DNA of 64,000 nt. It comes from Vigna angularis. Its lineage: Eukaryota; Streptophyta; Magnoliopsida; Fabales; Fabaceae. The DNA lies in contig NC_068979.1 of the NCBI RefSeq assembly GCF_016808095.1, positions 27,857,960-27,921,959 on the forward strand, read 5' to 3'. The position numbers and the translations under genes are program-made. Shown here one piece after another: positions 1-11,578 of this stretch. The notes beneath the pieces were generated by a model, which worked only from the letters and a program-made list of their open reading frames with translations, searched no databases and was not told the DNA's origin. Within the stretch, counting starts at the first letter, position 1. Each line of letters starts with the position of its first letter.

Positions 1-237
1 TCGTGCATGGGACTAGACATTAATAGGTAGTCAGATAGCGACCCAATAGTGGGTGGAATGATATATCCAACAAACACAAATCTCGCTAGGATAGACTTTA
101 ATCCATGGCTCTGATACCATGTTAAAAAGTAAACTTTAAGTTGAACTCAACCTAACAAAACTGACTTGTAAGGTGAGGTATGCACTCACATATACTCTAA
201 ATTGGCCTTATCTCTAGTCGATGCGAGATTTCCAACA
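1..237 (-). mobile_element. Partial TRIM retrotransposon (LTR plus PBS plus internal part)
   Basis: A miniature LTR element on the minus strand, cut by the window edge. One LTR spans 120-237; in plus orientation it starts TGTTAAAAAGT and ends TTTCCAACA. Directly next to it, at 108-119, is GCTCTGATACCA, the reverse complement of the TGGTATCAGAGC primer-binding site that many plant elements use with initiator tRNA-Met. The short internal region (1-107) has no coding capacity. The same family recurs at 692-1192, 3983-4289, 30992-31103, 31581-31701 and 61440-61683, which allowed the unit to be reconstructed: LTR of about 119 bp, PBS, short non-coding interior, purine tract, LTR. That architecture is the definition of a TRIM. 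Confidence 0.75.
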
Positions 238-691
238 GATACCACAAAATAACCAGCCAAGTACAAAACATACAATAGATAGTTCATAAAATAAATATTA
301 TAAATATTGAGCAATGGTATGCCAAACACAATTCAAACATGAAACTGAAAACATTAGATAGGTTTTAACTCTCACAAGTTACCTTACACATTTGGCAATG
401 TTGTTGGCCACTATGCGTATAGAGTGCAGTAAACTCTGTTGTTGATTCCCATGAAGTAGCATATTCATGTTATGCTAGATTTCAAGCCCATGGTAGGGAG
501 TACATACGTTGTTTTGTCTTGAGTATATCGAAAGTTAATACGTAATAAGAACATAAGAATTTCTATTTCCACTCCCACTTTTTCCTCGAAACATTATAAT
601 TTTGTGAAAGATTAAATCATACACAGACATTCTTAAAATTTAAAAAGAAAGAAGACTCTTGGTCGTAGTATTCTTGTAACATCTTAAAACC

Positions 692-1192
692 GGTTAAAAA
701 ATGAACTTTAAGCCAAACTTAACCTCACAAAACCAACTTATAAAGTGAAGTTTGCATCCACTTATACACGTTAAATTGGTCTTATCTCTAGTTGTTGGAA
801 ATTTTCAAACACACCCTCCTCACGTCGAAGTATATACAATAGACTCAACAAACATTAAATTTCATTAGGATATGGCTCTAACCCATAATTCTGATATCAT
901 GTTAAGAAGTAGACTTTAAGCCTAATTCAACCTTATAAAGTTGGTTTTGTTAGATTGAGTTAACCTTAAAGTTTACTTCATTACATGATATTAGAGTTAT
1001 GGGTTAGAGCCATATCCTAATGACATTTGATGTTTGTTGAGTCAATTGTATATACCTCGACATGAGGAGGTGTGTTTGAAGTTTCAAATCAATTAGAGAT
1101 AAAACCAATTTAGAATATATAAATGGATGCAAACCTCATCTTATAAGCTGATTTTGTAAGATTGAGTTAGACTTAAAGTACATTTCTTAACA
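692..1192. mobile_element. Head-to-head inverted pair of TRIM copies (about 500-bp palindrome)
   Basis: Two degenerate TRIM copies lie in inverted orientation around a centre near 942. The left arm has an outer LTR at 692-811, an interior, and the start of an inner LTR at 900. The right arm mirrors it, with an inner LTR end at 984 and an outer LTR at 1073-1192. The arms are about 250 bp and pair over nearly their whole length by eye. Example: the left-arm interior ATGGCTCTAACCCATAA is matched by its reverse complement in the right arm. The block lies 3' of PP2A-A exon 6, probably inside the next intron of that transcript. Confidence 0.7.
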
Positions 1193-1568
1193 AAACCAAT
1201 GCTTCCTAAAGGATGATTCTAGTTAACTATTGCACATGTAAATAAAGTCCAAAACATTTATATCACCAAACTAACTTGCAAAAGATAAAATTACATATTT
1301 AGAAAAGGGATATTTCAGTACATAGTTGTTTTAGGCCCATACATCACAATCGGGTAATTCACACTAAATGATGTCTACCCTTCATTTTAAACAAAAGGAA
1401 AGGGAAACATAAAAAAGTAGACTTCAGTATCTTGCCGCTAGGTACCAAAAGAAAAACCTATTAACTTGAAGGACAAGCAACCATATATTTAAGCATGAAC
1501 GATATGGATAGGATTTTTTGCAAAGCTAAGAACAAAATAAATGTAAAAATGACGTTTGATAACCATAC

Positions 1569-4500
1569 CTTTCCTAACACCGGAGCCATTCCCATTATCA
1601 CTGAAGCCAAAGCAGAGCGAACATGCTGTGAAGAATCCGATGCCAGTTCCTGCAAAAGTTGTTGCAGTGTAATTTATCCTATAAATATAAATTTTATAAT
1701 AATGAATTTCAAGACCAAAACGAAAGGCACACCTTCACACAAGGAAGAATATGCTGAATTGAGAGATCCGGATTTAAAATCCTGCAAAACTTGGTCACTT
1801 TCCCTGCAGCTGCAATCCGTACTTCAGCTTCATTGTCTCGAAGCAACCGCACATAAGCAGGGACCAATTCCGTTCTATACAAAATAATAGTAATAAGAAA
1901 TAAACTTGAGAAACATAAATAGAAAACAATAGGACATTGAATATCGACATTAGTAAATATGAGGAAACCAGTATAGGAATCACAAGTTTTGACATTTAAG
2001 GTTTTAAAGCATTAGCATGACTGCTACAGCCCTACAACTAATTAAAAACAGATCACTATACAATATATTGACACAATATATAAACAATTTATATGATAGA
2101 TATGCAGAATGTTTACTACTCGGATGAAACAATACCTGGTAGGTTCAGGGCCTACAGCTTCACAAAGCTCATACAATTGATTTGCAACCATGTATCGCAC
2201 ACGCCACGACTTATCCTGTTTAGGATCAAATCAGATCAAAGGTGCATTAATGAAATAAAAATGGAGGCTCTGTTTGGTGAAAACTGATCCACGCCTTGAT
2301 CAGAAAACAGAAACATCACCAAGAACGCATAGATAGAACCCCTTTAAAACTGATTGTTCCCCAATTAATCTATTCAACATATGTTTACAAAGCAAACAAT
2401 CTTCCTTTCACAGCATTTCCAGTTAACAAAACTACAATCCCACCTCAAGGGATAAGACTATATATAAAAAGTTTAAAAAATTCTGTCCCATAACAGCTAA
2501 CTACAATTATTCTTAAATTTCTTTCTACGGTATAGATTGTAAACCCTATCCTTGTTCCCGTCTATAATTATCCACTAGAGCTGGAACAACCTTGTCCTCA
2601 AGGTTGAACTTTGGAAACCGATCACGTATTGTGGAAACATCTTTCCATGAAGACGCTTCCGGTCCTCCCTCTTGCCATTGCACCAACACTTGTATTGGTT
2701 CATCTTGATGTTTTACAATCCTGCTACCCAAAAAGTGACGGAGAAAACAAACCGAAGTTTGCCCTTGAAGTTCATCGGGCAATTCTTTCTCAGCCTAATG
2801 AGTCCCAAAAGCTAATTTTAATTGAGAAACATGGAAAACTAGATGTATGCAAGAGGTATAAGGAAGTTGCAGTCAATAAACCATTGTTCCCACGTGTTTG
2901 AGGACAAGGTAAGGGTCGTAATAGTGCACTGACAGCTTTGGGTACCCTGTAGGCATAGATGCTTATAGGTGAGCATGCATTTTCAAATATACCCAATCAC
3001 CCAATCTGATCTATGATAGTTTCTGTTAGATATATTATTATTTTAGATAGATATATTATCTTTAGTTAGTTTGTTATTATTTCTTATTTGTATTTTAGGT
3101 TTAGCCTATATTTCTTCTATTATAAATAGACCCTATGTGTATATTCAACACAAGAGAGATTAATCTCATACATAGTTGCTACTATATTCAACATGGTAAT
3201 AGAGCCAAGTTCTTTTGAGAGAAAAAAATTTGTCGCCTCTGCCACTACACTTGCCGCTGTTAGTGTTGTTGTTATCTATTGTTGCCACCGATAGATTTCC
3301 AATTTTGACCAATAACAACACGGTTTTGATCGTCTCAACCGACCACCCTAAGAATTTCCTAACACCATTCGCTACCTCTATCCACCAACATTCCCCGTGG
3401 GAGGAGTCTATTTCCAGGTGCTTTGATGAATAAAGGACACCATTCTTTAGAAGAGCCACATCTCCACTTTCATTGTTTATCATCGACGCGTCATCATTTT
3501 CGTCGTTCGCCAATGAGGGGGAGTCTTTTTATGTGGTCCAATATAGTCCCTACAATCTATTGCTTCCAGCCACTGTAGGCCACCATTTGTTACTGATGGC
3601 AATCTAGTCCCTGTAATTTGTCACTGTCGCCATTGTAGGCCCCCATCAATTACTAATGGCAATCTAGTCCCTGCAGTTTGTCGTTGTGCAACTGCTGGTC
3701 GTCATCCACTACTGATGGTAATCTTCTTTGTCAAAGTCATCATAGTTGAAGTTTCGCAATAGTCCACCACTTTCCAATAATATTCTCCACAGCTATTCTT
3801 AGTTGTTTGTCGACCTCTTTTGGCACTCTTTATCAATTAGATGTCAATAATGCATTCCTCAATGGCGATTTGCAATTTGGAGAGGTCACTCAAATGACAC
3901 TTATGTGTGACAATGAAAATGGTCTTCATATTTCATGAAAGGGCCAAACATATTGAGATTGATTGTCATTTTAATAGAGATACTATAAATTGACCTTCTC
4001 GCTAGTCGATGTGGGGTTTCTAACACACCCCCTACGCCGAGATATACACATCTCAAGTGTCAGACTAGACATTAATGGGTGGTCCAATAGTGGCCCGATA
4101 ATGGGTACAACAACATGCCCAACAAACAACAAATATCGCTAGGATAGACTCTAACATAGCTCTGATACCATGTTAAGAAGTGGACTTTAAACATAACGCA
4201 ACCCCACAAAATTGACTTGTAAGGTGAGGTTTGCATCCACTTATATATTATAAATTAGTTTTATCCTAGTCGATGTGAGACTTCCAACACTTATTGCCTA
4301 CACATTCTTTCAAATATCATATATATTAGGAGAATATCCTATTCATTGTTCTTTTCATCCTAGTTATAAAAATCTTTCTTATTTGTATTCTCGGTCGCAA
4401 AAAATCCAAAGAAAATTTGTAGCATAAATCATAGAAACTTAACATCACTAGGTTAAGCACATAGTTTCGAGTATAATAGAAAAAAAAATATTTCATTACT

Positions 4501-6200
4501 TGTATAGTTCACTCTTAAAAATGCACCTGTGAGAAGTTGACAATAACCGGTAGTATATGTGTGACACAATCTTGTGGCTCCAGCAGCTTCCCAAGTGCAG
4601 CACAACCCTCCACCGCCAACAATCTAACAGAATCTTGATCTGAACCATGTTTTAGAGTTAAATTAAATATTTAAAAGGTCCACTCGCACTGAAGAAAATT
4701 TATTATTGAATCTACAAAACAAATCAATCCATATAGAATGAAAAATGTGTATTCAACTACCATCCTTAGTGAGATCCTCAAAAATTGACATAGTGTCAGC
4801 CTTCAAATGAGTGTATTCAACAGTCGCAGCAAACTTTCCAAGATTTGATGCAGCAGATCTTCTAACCATAGGCATGTCATCTTGACACAACAGATTGTAT
4901 ATTGATCTTAACTCTGTCTTTGACATTTCCGGTGCAATAGGGTAAGCAATGTGAAATAGCCCACATGAAGACACTCGGGCAGTGAACCATTCACCTGCTG
5001 CCAACCTCTGAAACAAGATTAAAAAAATGACAGGACATTGAACAGTAACTATACAATACATCATTACTCATGAATATGCTTTAAGAAACATACAACCAAT
5101 TAATGCCAGTAGAGTGTTAGATATTGACGCAAATGCAGCAGATCAATATAAGTAAGATATGGTGCAAGTCATTGAAAACTAATAGAATTTTGGTAGAGAA
5201 ATCAAAATCAACCCTATTTATACTGGTACTAGACTCCAACTCCTAATCAAATCAAATAAGGAAACTAATCAAGATACATATACACAATATCACAAAATAA
5301 TTAAGAGATTATCTATCATACTGAAATATATTCTATGATACAATATCAATATAATGAGATACTTTCTAGATATTCTAACACAAGTTCGGCTTCGGTGCAA
5401 CAGTTAGAGTTGCAGCCATTTAACTGCCCGGTTAAAACTTCAAGTTGTGGAATCAGCCTCACCAAGTTCACATTAAGGGGCAGCCTACAGTAGACTCATA
5501 ATAACTCTAACCTTCCCAAAACCCCAACATGGCAAGGGTTTGTAGCAACCTTCTTATTATTCTAACAAATAGTTTAACACGGGTACATTAATCAACAGCC
5601 TTTTTGGTTTCACAAGTTTACTTAACAGGAAACAGTTAAAATCCAAGAAAACTAAATAAATGTCATAATCAGAATAATAGGCACTGGAACAATGCAAAAA
5701 CAAGGAAAATCTTTACTTACGAAACTATAAAGTACAATCAATCAATACATAGTTCAACAAATGGTAATGACAAAGGCATTCATATCTATGGAACAGTATA
5801 ATCTGACCTTCACCAAAGGAATGAAATATTCAACCAAATCACTTTCCCTCATCTGTGATCCAATCCTACAAAGTGATTCGACAGCTTTATCTCTCACACA
5901 AGTTTCCTCAACAGTGCAAAGCGTCTCCAAAGGTGGGAGCAACACATGAGCATGTTCCACTCCGCCGACAAAAGGAACAAACACCCCCAACTCTTCAGCC
6001 ATTGCAAGAAGTACCTCATCATCATCATCATTATTCTCACCCAAAAAGGGTATCAACTCCCTACGCGTTCGCTCCTCCCCAAGAGCCCGGGCAATCGTAG
6101 ATAACTTCCGTATCGAGTTCAATCGCAGCTGAATGTCATCATTTTTCAGTTCGTCTATAAGCACTGCTATGGGATATAGCGGCTCATCAGCAATGGACAT
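1569..6200 (-). CDS. PP2AA: PP2A 65-kDa regulatory (scaffold) subunit A, 5' part of gene
   Basis: This is the HEAT-repeat scaffold that holds the catalytic C and variable B subunits of protein phosphatase 2A in cytosol and nucleus. Coding exons, all with GT-AG junctions: 6200-5808, 5007-4761, 4639-4527, 2215-2136, 1874-1733 and 1649-1569. They join in one open frame of 352 codons; the family is about 587 residues, so the 3' 40% lies beyond the left edge. Start is the ATG at 6200, giving [18 protein letters not shown]. Diagnostic stretches are [78 protein letters not shown] and [20 protein letters not shown], all characteristic of plant A subunits (RCN1/PP2AA family). No premature stop is seen. 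Intron 3 (2216-4526) is enlarged by transposon remnants. The isoform cannot be assigned. Confidence 0.93.
2546..2900 (-). mobile_element. Ty3/gypsy remnant (3' end of pol) in PP2A-A intron 3
   Basis: On the minus strand, 2782-2546 reads as the C-terminal end of a gypsy polyprotein. It includes the chromodomain-like phrase [18 protein letters not shown] followed by [13 protein letters not shown], then a stop. This is the usual tail of plant gypsy integrase/chromodomain regions. Only this fragment is recognisable; there are no LTRs or upstream domains nearby, so it is a dead remnant within the intron. Confidence 0.65.
3024..3940 (+). mobile_element. Degenerate Ty1/copia element in PP2A-A intron 3
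   Basis: An LTR of 170 bp (3024-3193) runs from TGTTAGATAT to ATATTCAACA and is followed immediately by a primer-binding site, TGGTAATAGAGC (3194-3205). Further along, 3815-3890 translates to [13 protein letters not shown], the conserved reverse-transcriptase block of copia elements. Almost all of gag, protease and integrase between them is missing, replaced by proline/serine-type low-complexity DNA and a 60-bp tandem repeat. It is antisense to the host gene. The LTR resembles the one at 57308-57483, so both probably belong to one family. Confidence 0.7.
3539..3718 (+). repeat. 60-bp tandem repeat, three copies
   Basis: Three consecutive units begin at 3539, 3600 and 3660. Each opens with CAATNTAGTCCCT and closes with TACTRATGG. 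The period is about 60 bp, equal to 20 codons, so expansion would have kept frame if the copia leader/gag region was once translated there. The units have diverged by point changes. Confidence 0.7.
3983..4289 (-). mobile_element. TRIM retrotransposon, nearly complete
   Basis: Minus-strand element with a full LTR at 4171-4289 (TGTTAAGAAG to CTTCCAACA), an adjoining primer-binding site at 4159-4170 (GCTCTGATACCA on plus), a non-coding interior, a pyrimidine run on plus (a purine tract on the element strand) at about 4026-4036, and a truncated second LTR ending at 4025. This is the best internal reference copy of the TRIM family in the window. It lies in PP2A-A intron 3. Confidence 0.75.
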
Positions 6201-6227
6201 TTTCTTTTCCTCTCAAAATTTCTAGCC

Positions 6228-6518
6228 CTACAGTTAAAATCAAATTGTTAAAAAATACTACTAAATTGTCAAGCTAGCATAATTTAAAGTATACATTATT
6301 CAACAACAAAAAAGTGAAGGAAAAGTAATGGAATTTCTGAACTAATTATTACGGAATTAACAAAATTATAAAAAAAAAATCATTACCCTCAGCTCAGTTC
6401 ATCCAAAATATTTCTCGAAATAAAAATAAATAAATAGAAATGCTAAAAATGGCAAGTCAAAATTTGTCAACAAAACCCTAGAGATAAAATCCAGAGACAG
6501 AAGAACAAAACACCATAC
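6228..6518 (-). other. 5'UTR intron of the PP2A-A gene
   Basis: On the minus strand a donor (GACACG|GTATGG, exon ending at 6519) and an acceptor (CTGTAG|GGCTAG, exon resuming at 6227) flank a 291-bp AT-rich stretch just upstream of the ATG at 6200. A leader intron would join a non-coding first exon, about 6519-6660, to the coding exon. This rests on splice-site sequence and position only. Confidence 0.5.
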
Positions 6519-6689
6519 CGTGTCGCGCAGTAATGTCGATATTTTTCAAAGTTTCGGTTCACTGAAACGGAAGTGAGAAGTAATTGATTGCTATACTCTG
6601 TGGAATCGTAGAACAGAGTCAAATAGCGGTTCGTTTTATCTTGGAAATGCCACTTATGGCCAATGACAAGTGAGCGTTGAGAAAAAAAA

Positions 6690-6699
6690 ATATATATAT
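6690..6699 (-). promoter_or_regulatory. Candidate TATA box of the PP2A-A gene
   Basis: A short TATATATA run sits about 170 bp upstream of the proposed leader-intron donor. This spacing would place transcription start near 6660. Assigned by position only; AT-rich plant DNA yields such runs by chance. Confidence 0.3.
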
Positions 6700-7220
6700 G
6701 AAGCTCTGAAAACCCTAAAGCTTCCGAGGAGGACAAGGGCCAAAGGAGTTTCTCAGAACCCGAGACCTTTGAATTCTTGTGCTTTTTGAATCATCTTTCC
6801 CTTCTGTTTTTCAATTACGAAATTATATGAGCTTTTTTTTTTGCTAAGTTTTGATATTTTATACAAGTACAAATTCAAACATTTTTTTTCTTTTTGACAA
6901 ATAAAAAAAGAAACTTCAATACATATATCTAATAAATCAAAATCAATACAATATTGGTTGTTTAATAGGGTTTTTATCTTGAACTCAGATGTTATAATGT
7001 GACCGAAATTTAAATACTTACGTAAACTTCTACCTTATATATAAAGATAATGTATGTTTGGTTTAATTTTATTTGATTTGTATGCAGTATATCTTCACTA
7101 ACGAGAACAAAGATGCATATTCATATTTTTTAGTACATTAAAATATATAAAGTTTTATTATTTTTACAATTTTATTATTTTATAAACAATTAGTTAAAAT
7201 ATAGAAAAATAAGACATTTG

Positions 7221-7222
<2 letters not shown>

Positions 7223-7287
<65 letters not shown>
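7223..7287. repeat. (TA)n microsatellite
   Basis: An uninterrupted alternating AT run of about 65 bp in the spacer upstream of the PPR gene. Confidence 0.95.
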
Positions 7288-7292
<5 letters not shown>

Positions 7293-7527
7293 ATGAAAAT
7301 AAAAAAAATTATGTAACCATTATTTCTAAGAATAGAAGTTATTTAATTATTTTGAAAATTATAAAAGTTATTTAATTATTTATTTTACTAAATAAATACA
7401 TAAATTATTTTTATTTGCTCGCTTTCTACATATATGTTTTTGTGCTCTTTATTATCTTATGTGTTTATCCTTTTATAAAAATAATAAATTATAAAATAAA
7501 AGATAAAAATGTTTTCATATTCATAAA

Positions 7528-7745
7528 GTTTGAAGCACTCGTGAGATCGTCATCGATCTAGTGCTTAATCACTTTTTTTTATAAATAATTGAATATGACT
7601 TTTAAGGTATAAGCATTCGTGTGATCATTTACATCATCCTAATGCTTAATAACTTTTTTTTCTAAATAATTAAATATTTCTTTAAAAGTATAAGTACTTA
7701 CGTGACCGTTCATGTTGGCCTAATACCTATTTCTTTCATTTTTTT
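7528..7745 (+). repeat. About 79-bp tandem repeat, three diverged copies
   Basis: Units begin at 7528, 7606 and 7686. Each runs: AAGCAYTCGTGNGATCNT-like head, a CTAATGCTTAATNACTTTTTTTT-like middle, and a TAAATAATT-containing tail. The third copy is the most changed. There is no coding potential. Confidence 0.7.
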
Positions 7746-7909
7746 TCCCACCACTCCTAAAATAACAAAAAAGTACAAAATCTTCAAAACCAAAAGCATT
7801 AAGATTGTTAAATAAACTTTTTTACGAGAACTATGTGATCCCTGATTTTCACATATAATAGCAATTATCATTCCAAGATCGAAATGACATCATATGAACC
7901 TTTGTTAGA

Positions 7910-8530
7910 AGAAGATATAAAATATCTTTGTTTTAGTATGAGGATGTGGAGGCAGTTACTGTAGGTCTTGAGTTGTTACAACAAATTACGAAAAGATAAG
8001 TTGATACAAAAGCGGATACAAGCAACTTAGAGTAAATAGAAATCTTATGCTTACAAGAGGAAAATACTGCTTACAAGAGGAAAATATTGCTTGAGTTTGA
8101 AGCGGGTGATCATGTATTTCTAAGGGTAACACCAACAATAAGAGTGAGAAGAGCCATCAGATAAAAAAAGTTGTGTCTGAAGTTTCTCAGACCTTATCAG
8201 ATCATAAGGATTTAACTAGTAGCTTAAGAGCGTTACCACCATAGTTGACGAATTTGCATAATGTGTTCCATGTGCACAATTGAGGGAGCATATACCAAGT
8301 CCAGTTCATACACTCAAGGTAGATAACATTCAAATTCGAGAAGACTTATCTTTAGATTTTAGACCAGTATGAGTGTTGGATTCTCAAATGAAAAAGCTGA
8401 GGCAAGGATATTCGTACTATGAAAGTAGTGTGGGACGAAGGAACTTAAACTTGAAGAAGATGTAACCATATATTTTTCCTGATAAATGCAATTTTCGAGG
8501 ATGAAATATTTTGAGTTGGGAATAATGTAA
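7910..8530 (+). mobile_element. Ty3/gypsy remnant (integrase C-terminal region)
   Basis: Three plus-strand frames, interrupted by stops and shifts, spell the end of a gypsy polyprotein. Recognisable blocks are LLEFEAGDHVFLRVTP (near 8090), LHNVFHVHN with a following leucine/arginine block (near 8255), VDNIQIREDLSLDFRPV (near 8320) and VVWDEGT (near 8430). It ends in a region resembling the usual NFRGRNI-type terminus near 8490. A 21-bp internal duplication (GCTTACAAGAGGAAAATAYT) sits near 8050. No LTR is identified. Confidence 0.7.
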
Positions 8531-9517
8531 AATTTAGAAAAAAAAAAGTATCTAGAAAGGTGGTATGACTATGGACGATATTAATTAAAATAAGAAATAA
8601 TGAATTGTACAAAAGTGAAGCATAATACAATTGATTAGAAGTTATTGCTATGAGTTAGAGGTCATGATTAAAGTTATTTTATGTTTTTACAAATGTTTTC
8701 ATCTTTTATGTAATTTTGCATAAGTTTACCATTATAATATTAACATATTAAATTTTTAAACCTATATTTTTAAATTAATTAGATTCAAAACTTAATTATA
8801 AATTTAAAATTATTTATTATTATTTTTTCAATCTTTAATGTACCATAGGACTGGATGGTCCTAGAACATGAGAAGTGGCCTGCCGGTACAAAGGTCATAA
8901 GATATCGACCGAAGAGAACTAGGGACGGACGACACAATGTAATAACTAACTTTCACAAATAAAAGATTAAGATAAGTACTCATTAAATGTAATGAATCGA
9001 GATTGGGTCAATATTAAGATTTCATTAATCTCAAATCCATATCAAATATTATAAATAAATGTCAAAATAAGAAGTAAGTGATGGCATTTCATATGGACTA
9101 TTTGTTAACTTAAGTATCGGATAACCTCATACCTCTCTTAACGGTTGAAATATAAATTATGAAAGTGTTACGTGACCCTCGAAACATTTAATTTTCTTTT
9201 TAATGAACATACAAATAAATACGATAGTCAAATTAGGGTTGTGTGTACCTTGCGTGAATTTTTATTTTTTTTTGCTACTAAGAAAGTGTGTTGTGAAGAG
9301 TCTCGACGTGGCAGTTCTGATTATGTTGCCCATCAACCACAGGAAATGTATGACAAGGGTTGACAAGGAGTTGAGGTTCGACAAAAGGGTTAGTGCACGC
9401 TGCGGGGGTTAATGCACGTTGCTGGGGTTCAAAAGAAGGTGGCGCGGGTCGTTCCACGCGGAGGCGCGATTGGAACTGTTGATGGCATCGCCGCCATAGC
9501 CGCCACAACTCTACTCA

Positions 9518-11578
9518 ATGAGCCTCTATTTTAGAGCCTCAAAACCCTTCTTAACCCTCAAAGTGCGCTTCCTTGTGCCCTTGCCATCTTCCTTTTCCTT
9601 CTGCACAAACGACGCCGTTGCGAACAACAACCGCTCGGTGGTGCTTTTCCGTGCCGCGGTTGCTGAGCCGGAATTGCTGGTCCGGGTTCTGAACACAGTT
9701 AGAGACCGGCCCGTGGCTGCTCTCCGGTTCTTTCGATGGGCCGAGGGCCAAACCGGGTTCAAGCAATCTAAATTGGCATATGCCGTTATTCTCGACATTC
9801 TCGCGCGGAACGGCTTGATGCGGTCTGCATATTGCATCATGGAGAAGGAGGCAGTAAGAATGGGCGACGTGGTGGATGTTTTGACCGACGGCAGGGTTTT
9901 TTCTTCCGAGGTATCTGTTAAGCTTCTGGATTTGTTGCTTTGGATTTACTTGAAAAAGTCGATGCTTGGGATGTGCTGGTTGGTGTTTTATAAGATGATT
10001 GCGAAGGGGTTGTTGCCGGATGTGAAGAATTGCAATAGGGTTCTGAGATTGCTTAAGGATACCAACTTGGCGAGGGAGGTTTATGATGTGATGATGGAGT
10101 GTGGGATTAGGCCTACAACTGTTACATATAATACAATGTTGGATTCCTTTTGCAAGCAAAGGCAGGTTCAGCAAGCTCAGCAGCTTTTGCTTCAGATGCA
10201 GAGGGTGGGGTGTTCGGCCAACGAATTGACTTATAATATTATGGTCAATGGTTTATCACACCAGGGGGAGTTGGAGAAGGCCGAGGAACTGATCGAGGAG
10301 ATGTTGAGATCGGGACTCAAGGTTTCGGCTTACACTTACGATCCTTTGATTCGTGGCTACTGTGAGAACGGTATGCTTGATAAAGCCTTGAGTGTTGTGG
10401 AGGAGATGTTGAGTAGAGGGGTTTTGCCTACGGTAGCGACCTACAATACAATCATGTATGGCCTTTGCAAGTGGGGAAGAGTGAGTGATGCTAGGCAGTT
10501 GTTAGATGTAATGGTTAATAAGGATCTGATGCCGGACTTGATTTCATTCAACACTCTAATTTACGGTTACTGCAGGTTGGGAAGTTTAGGGGAGGCTTTT
10601 CTCTTATTTGTTGAGTTAAGATACAGAAGTCTAGTTCCCAGTGTCGTGACCTATAATACGCTTATTGATGGTCTTTGCAGATTTGGGGACTTGGATGTGG
10701 CCAGGCGGATAAAAGATGAAATGATCAAACATGGGCCTAATCCTGATGTATTTACGTATACAATTCTTGTTAGAGGATTTTGCATGGTGGGGAACTTGCC
10801 AATGGCTAAGGATTTATTTGATGAGATGCTACATAGAGGATTGCAGCCAGATCGTTTTGCATACATAACTCGAATAGTAGGTGAGCTGAAGCTTGGTGAC
10901 CCATCTAAGGCTTTTGGTATGCAGGAAGAAATGATTTCCAAAGGCTTTCCTCCTGATTTGATTACATATAATGTCTTTATTGATGGGCTCCACAAGTTGG
11001 GAAATTTGAAAGAAGCAAGTAAACTTGTGCAGAAAATGCTCTACGATGGAATCGTTCCAGATCATGTAACTTATACTAGCATCATCCACGCTCACTTGAT
11101 GGCTGGGCATCTTAGGAAGGCTAGAGTGGTGTTCAATGAGATGTTGAGCAAAGGGATATTTCCATCAGTTGTCACTTACACAGTTCTAATTCATTCATAT
11201 GCAGTTAGGGGAAGGCTGGAACTAGCTATTTTGCACTTTATTGAGATGCTAGAGAAGGGTGTATGTCCAAATGTGATCACCTACAATGCCTTAATTAATG
11301 GACTTTGCAAGGTGAGAAAGATGGACCGGGCATACCATTTTTTTGTAGAAATGCAAGCAAAGGGCATTTCTCCAAATAAGTATACTTACACTATTTTAAT
11401 AAACGAGAACTGTAACTTAGGCCATTGGCAGGAAGCTTTGAGATTGTATAAGGATATGCTAGATAGAGAAATTCAGCCTGATTCATGCACACATAGTGCC
11501 CTGTTGAAGCATCTAAGCAAAGACTATAAATTGCATGCAGTTTGGCATCTTGAGAATGTTATTGCAGGATGTGAATGA
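9518..11578 (+). CDS. P-class pentatricopeptide repeat protein, At1g22960-like
   Basis: Intronless 686-residue protein of the organelle RNA-binding PPR family; such proteins bind organellar transcripts and affect their stability, splicing or translation. About 14-15 consecutive 35-residue repeats run from roughly residue 135 to 660, each with the TYN-TLI-GLC-G---A--L---M---G--P motif, and end without E, DYW or SMR domains, so it is P-class. The first 45 residues are rich in basic, Ser and hydrophobic residues with few acids, consistent with a mitochondrial presequence. From memory the repeat series closely follows Arabidopsis At1g22960 (for example MYGLCKWGRVSDARQLLDV), so orthology is likely. 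Start is the first in-frame ATG, at 9518. The frame is intact. RNA target unknown. Confidence 0.92.
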   Translation: MSLYFRASKPFLTLKVRFLVPLPSSFSFCTNDAVANNNRSVVLFRAAVAEPELLVRVLNTVRDRPVAALRFFRWAEGQTGFKQSKLAYAVILDILARNGLMRSAYCIMEKEAVRMGDVVDVLTDGRVFSSEVSVKLLDLLLWIYLKKSMLGMCWLVFYKMIAKGLLPDVKNCNRVLRLLKDTNLAREVYDVMMECGIRPTTVTYNTMLDSFCKQRQVQQAQQLLLQMQRVGCSANELTYNIMVNGLSHQGELEKAEELIEEMLRSGLKVSAYTYDPLIRGYCENGMLDKALSVVEEMLSRGVLPTVATYNTIMYGLCKWGRVSDARQLLDVMVNKDLMPDLISFNTLIYGYCRLGSLGEAFLLFVELRYRSLVPSVVTYNTLIDGLCRFGDLDVARRIKDEMIKHGPNPDVFTYTILVRGFCMVGNLPMAKDLFDEMLHRGLQPDRFAYITRIVGELKLGDPSKAFGMQEEMISKGFPPDLITYNVFIDGLHKLGNLKEASKLVQKMLYDGIVPDHVTYTSIIHAHLMAGHLRKARVVFNEMLSKGIFPSVVTYTVLIHSYAVRGRLELAILHFIEMLEKGVCPNVITYNALINGLCKVRKMDRAYHFFVEMQAKGISPNKYTYTILINENCNLGHWQEALRLYKDMLDREIQPDSCTHSALLKHLSKDYKLHAVWHLENVIAGCE

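Larger units (their letters stand above)
6750..9517. other. Intergenic region between PP2A-A and PPR gene
   Basis: AT-rich spacer with no gene that I can support. It contains a long TA microsatellite (7223-7287), a 79-bp tandem repeat (7528-7745) and a dead gypsy fragment (about 7910-8530). The last 350 bp before 9518 are less AT-rich and would hold the PPR promoter; no clear TATA box was chosen. Confidence 0.6.

Noticed and set aside
5754..5807. Extension of PP2A-A exon 1 past 5808 in the same frame
   Set aside because: The family sequence continues from LVK directly into RLAAGEW, supplied by exon 2, and a GT donor is at 5807-5806.
9551..10174. 207-residue minus-strand open frame opposite the PPR gene
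   Set aside because: It is antisense to a clear PPR coding sequence and has no similarity of its own; a shadow of codon bias.
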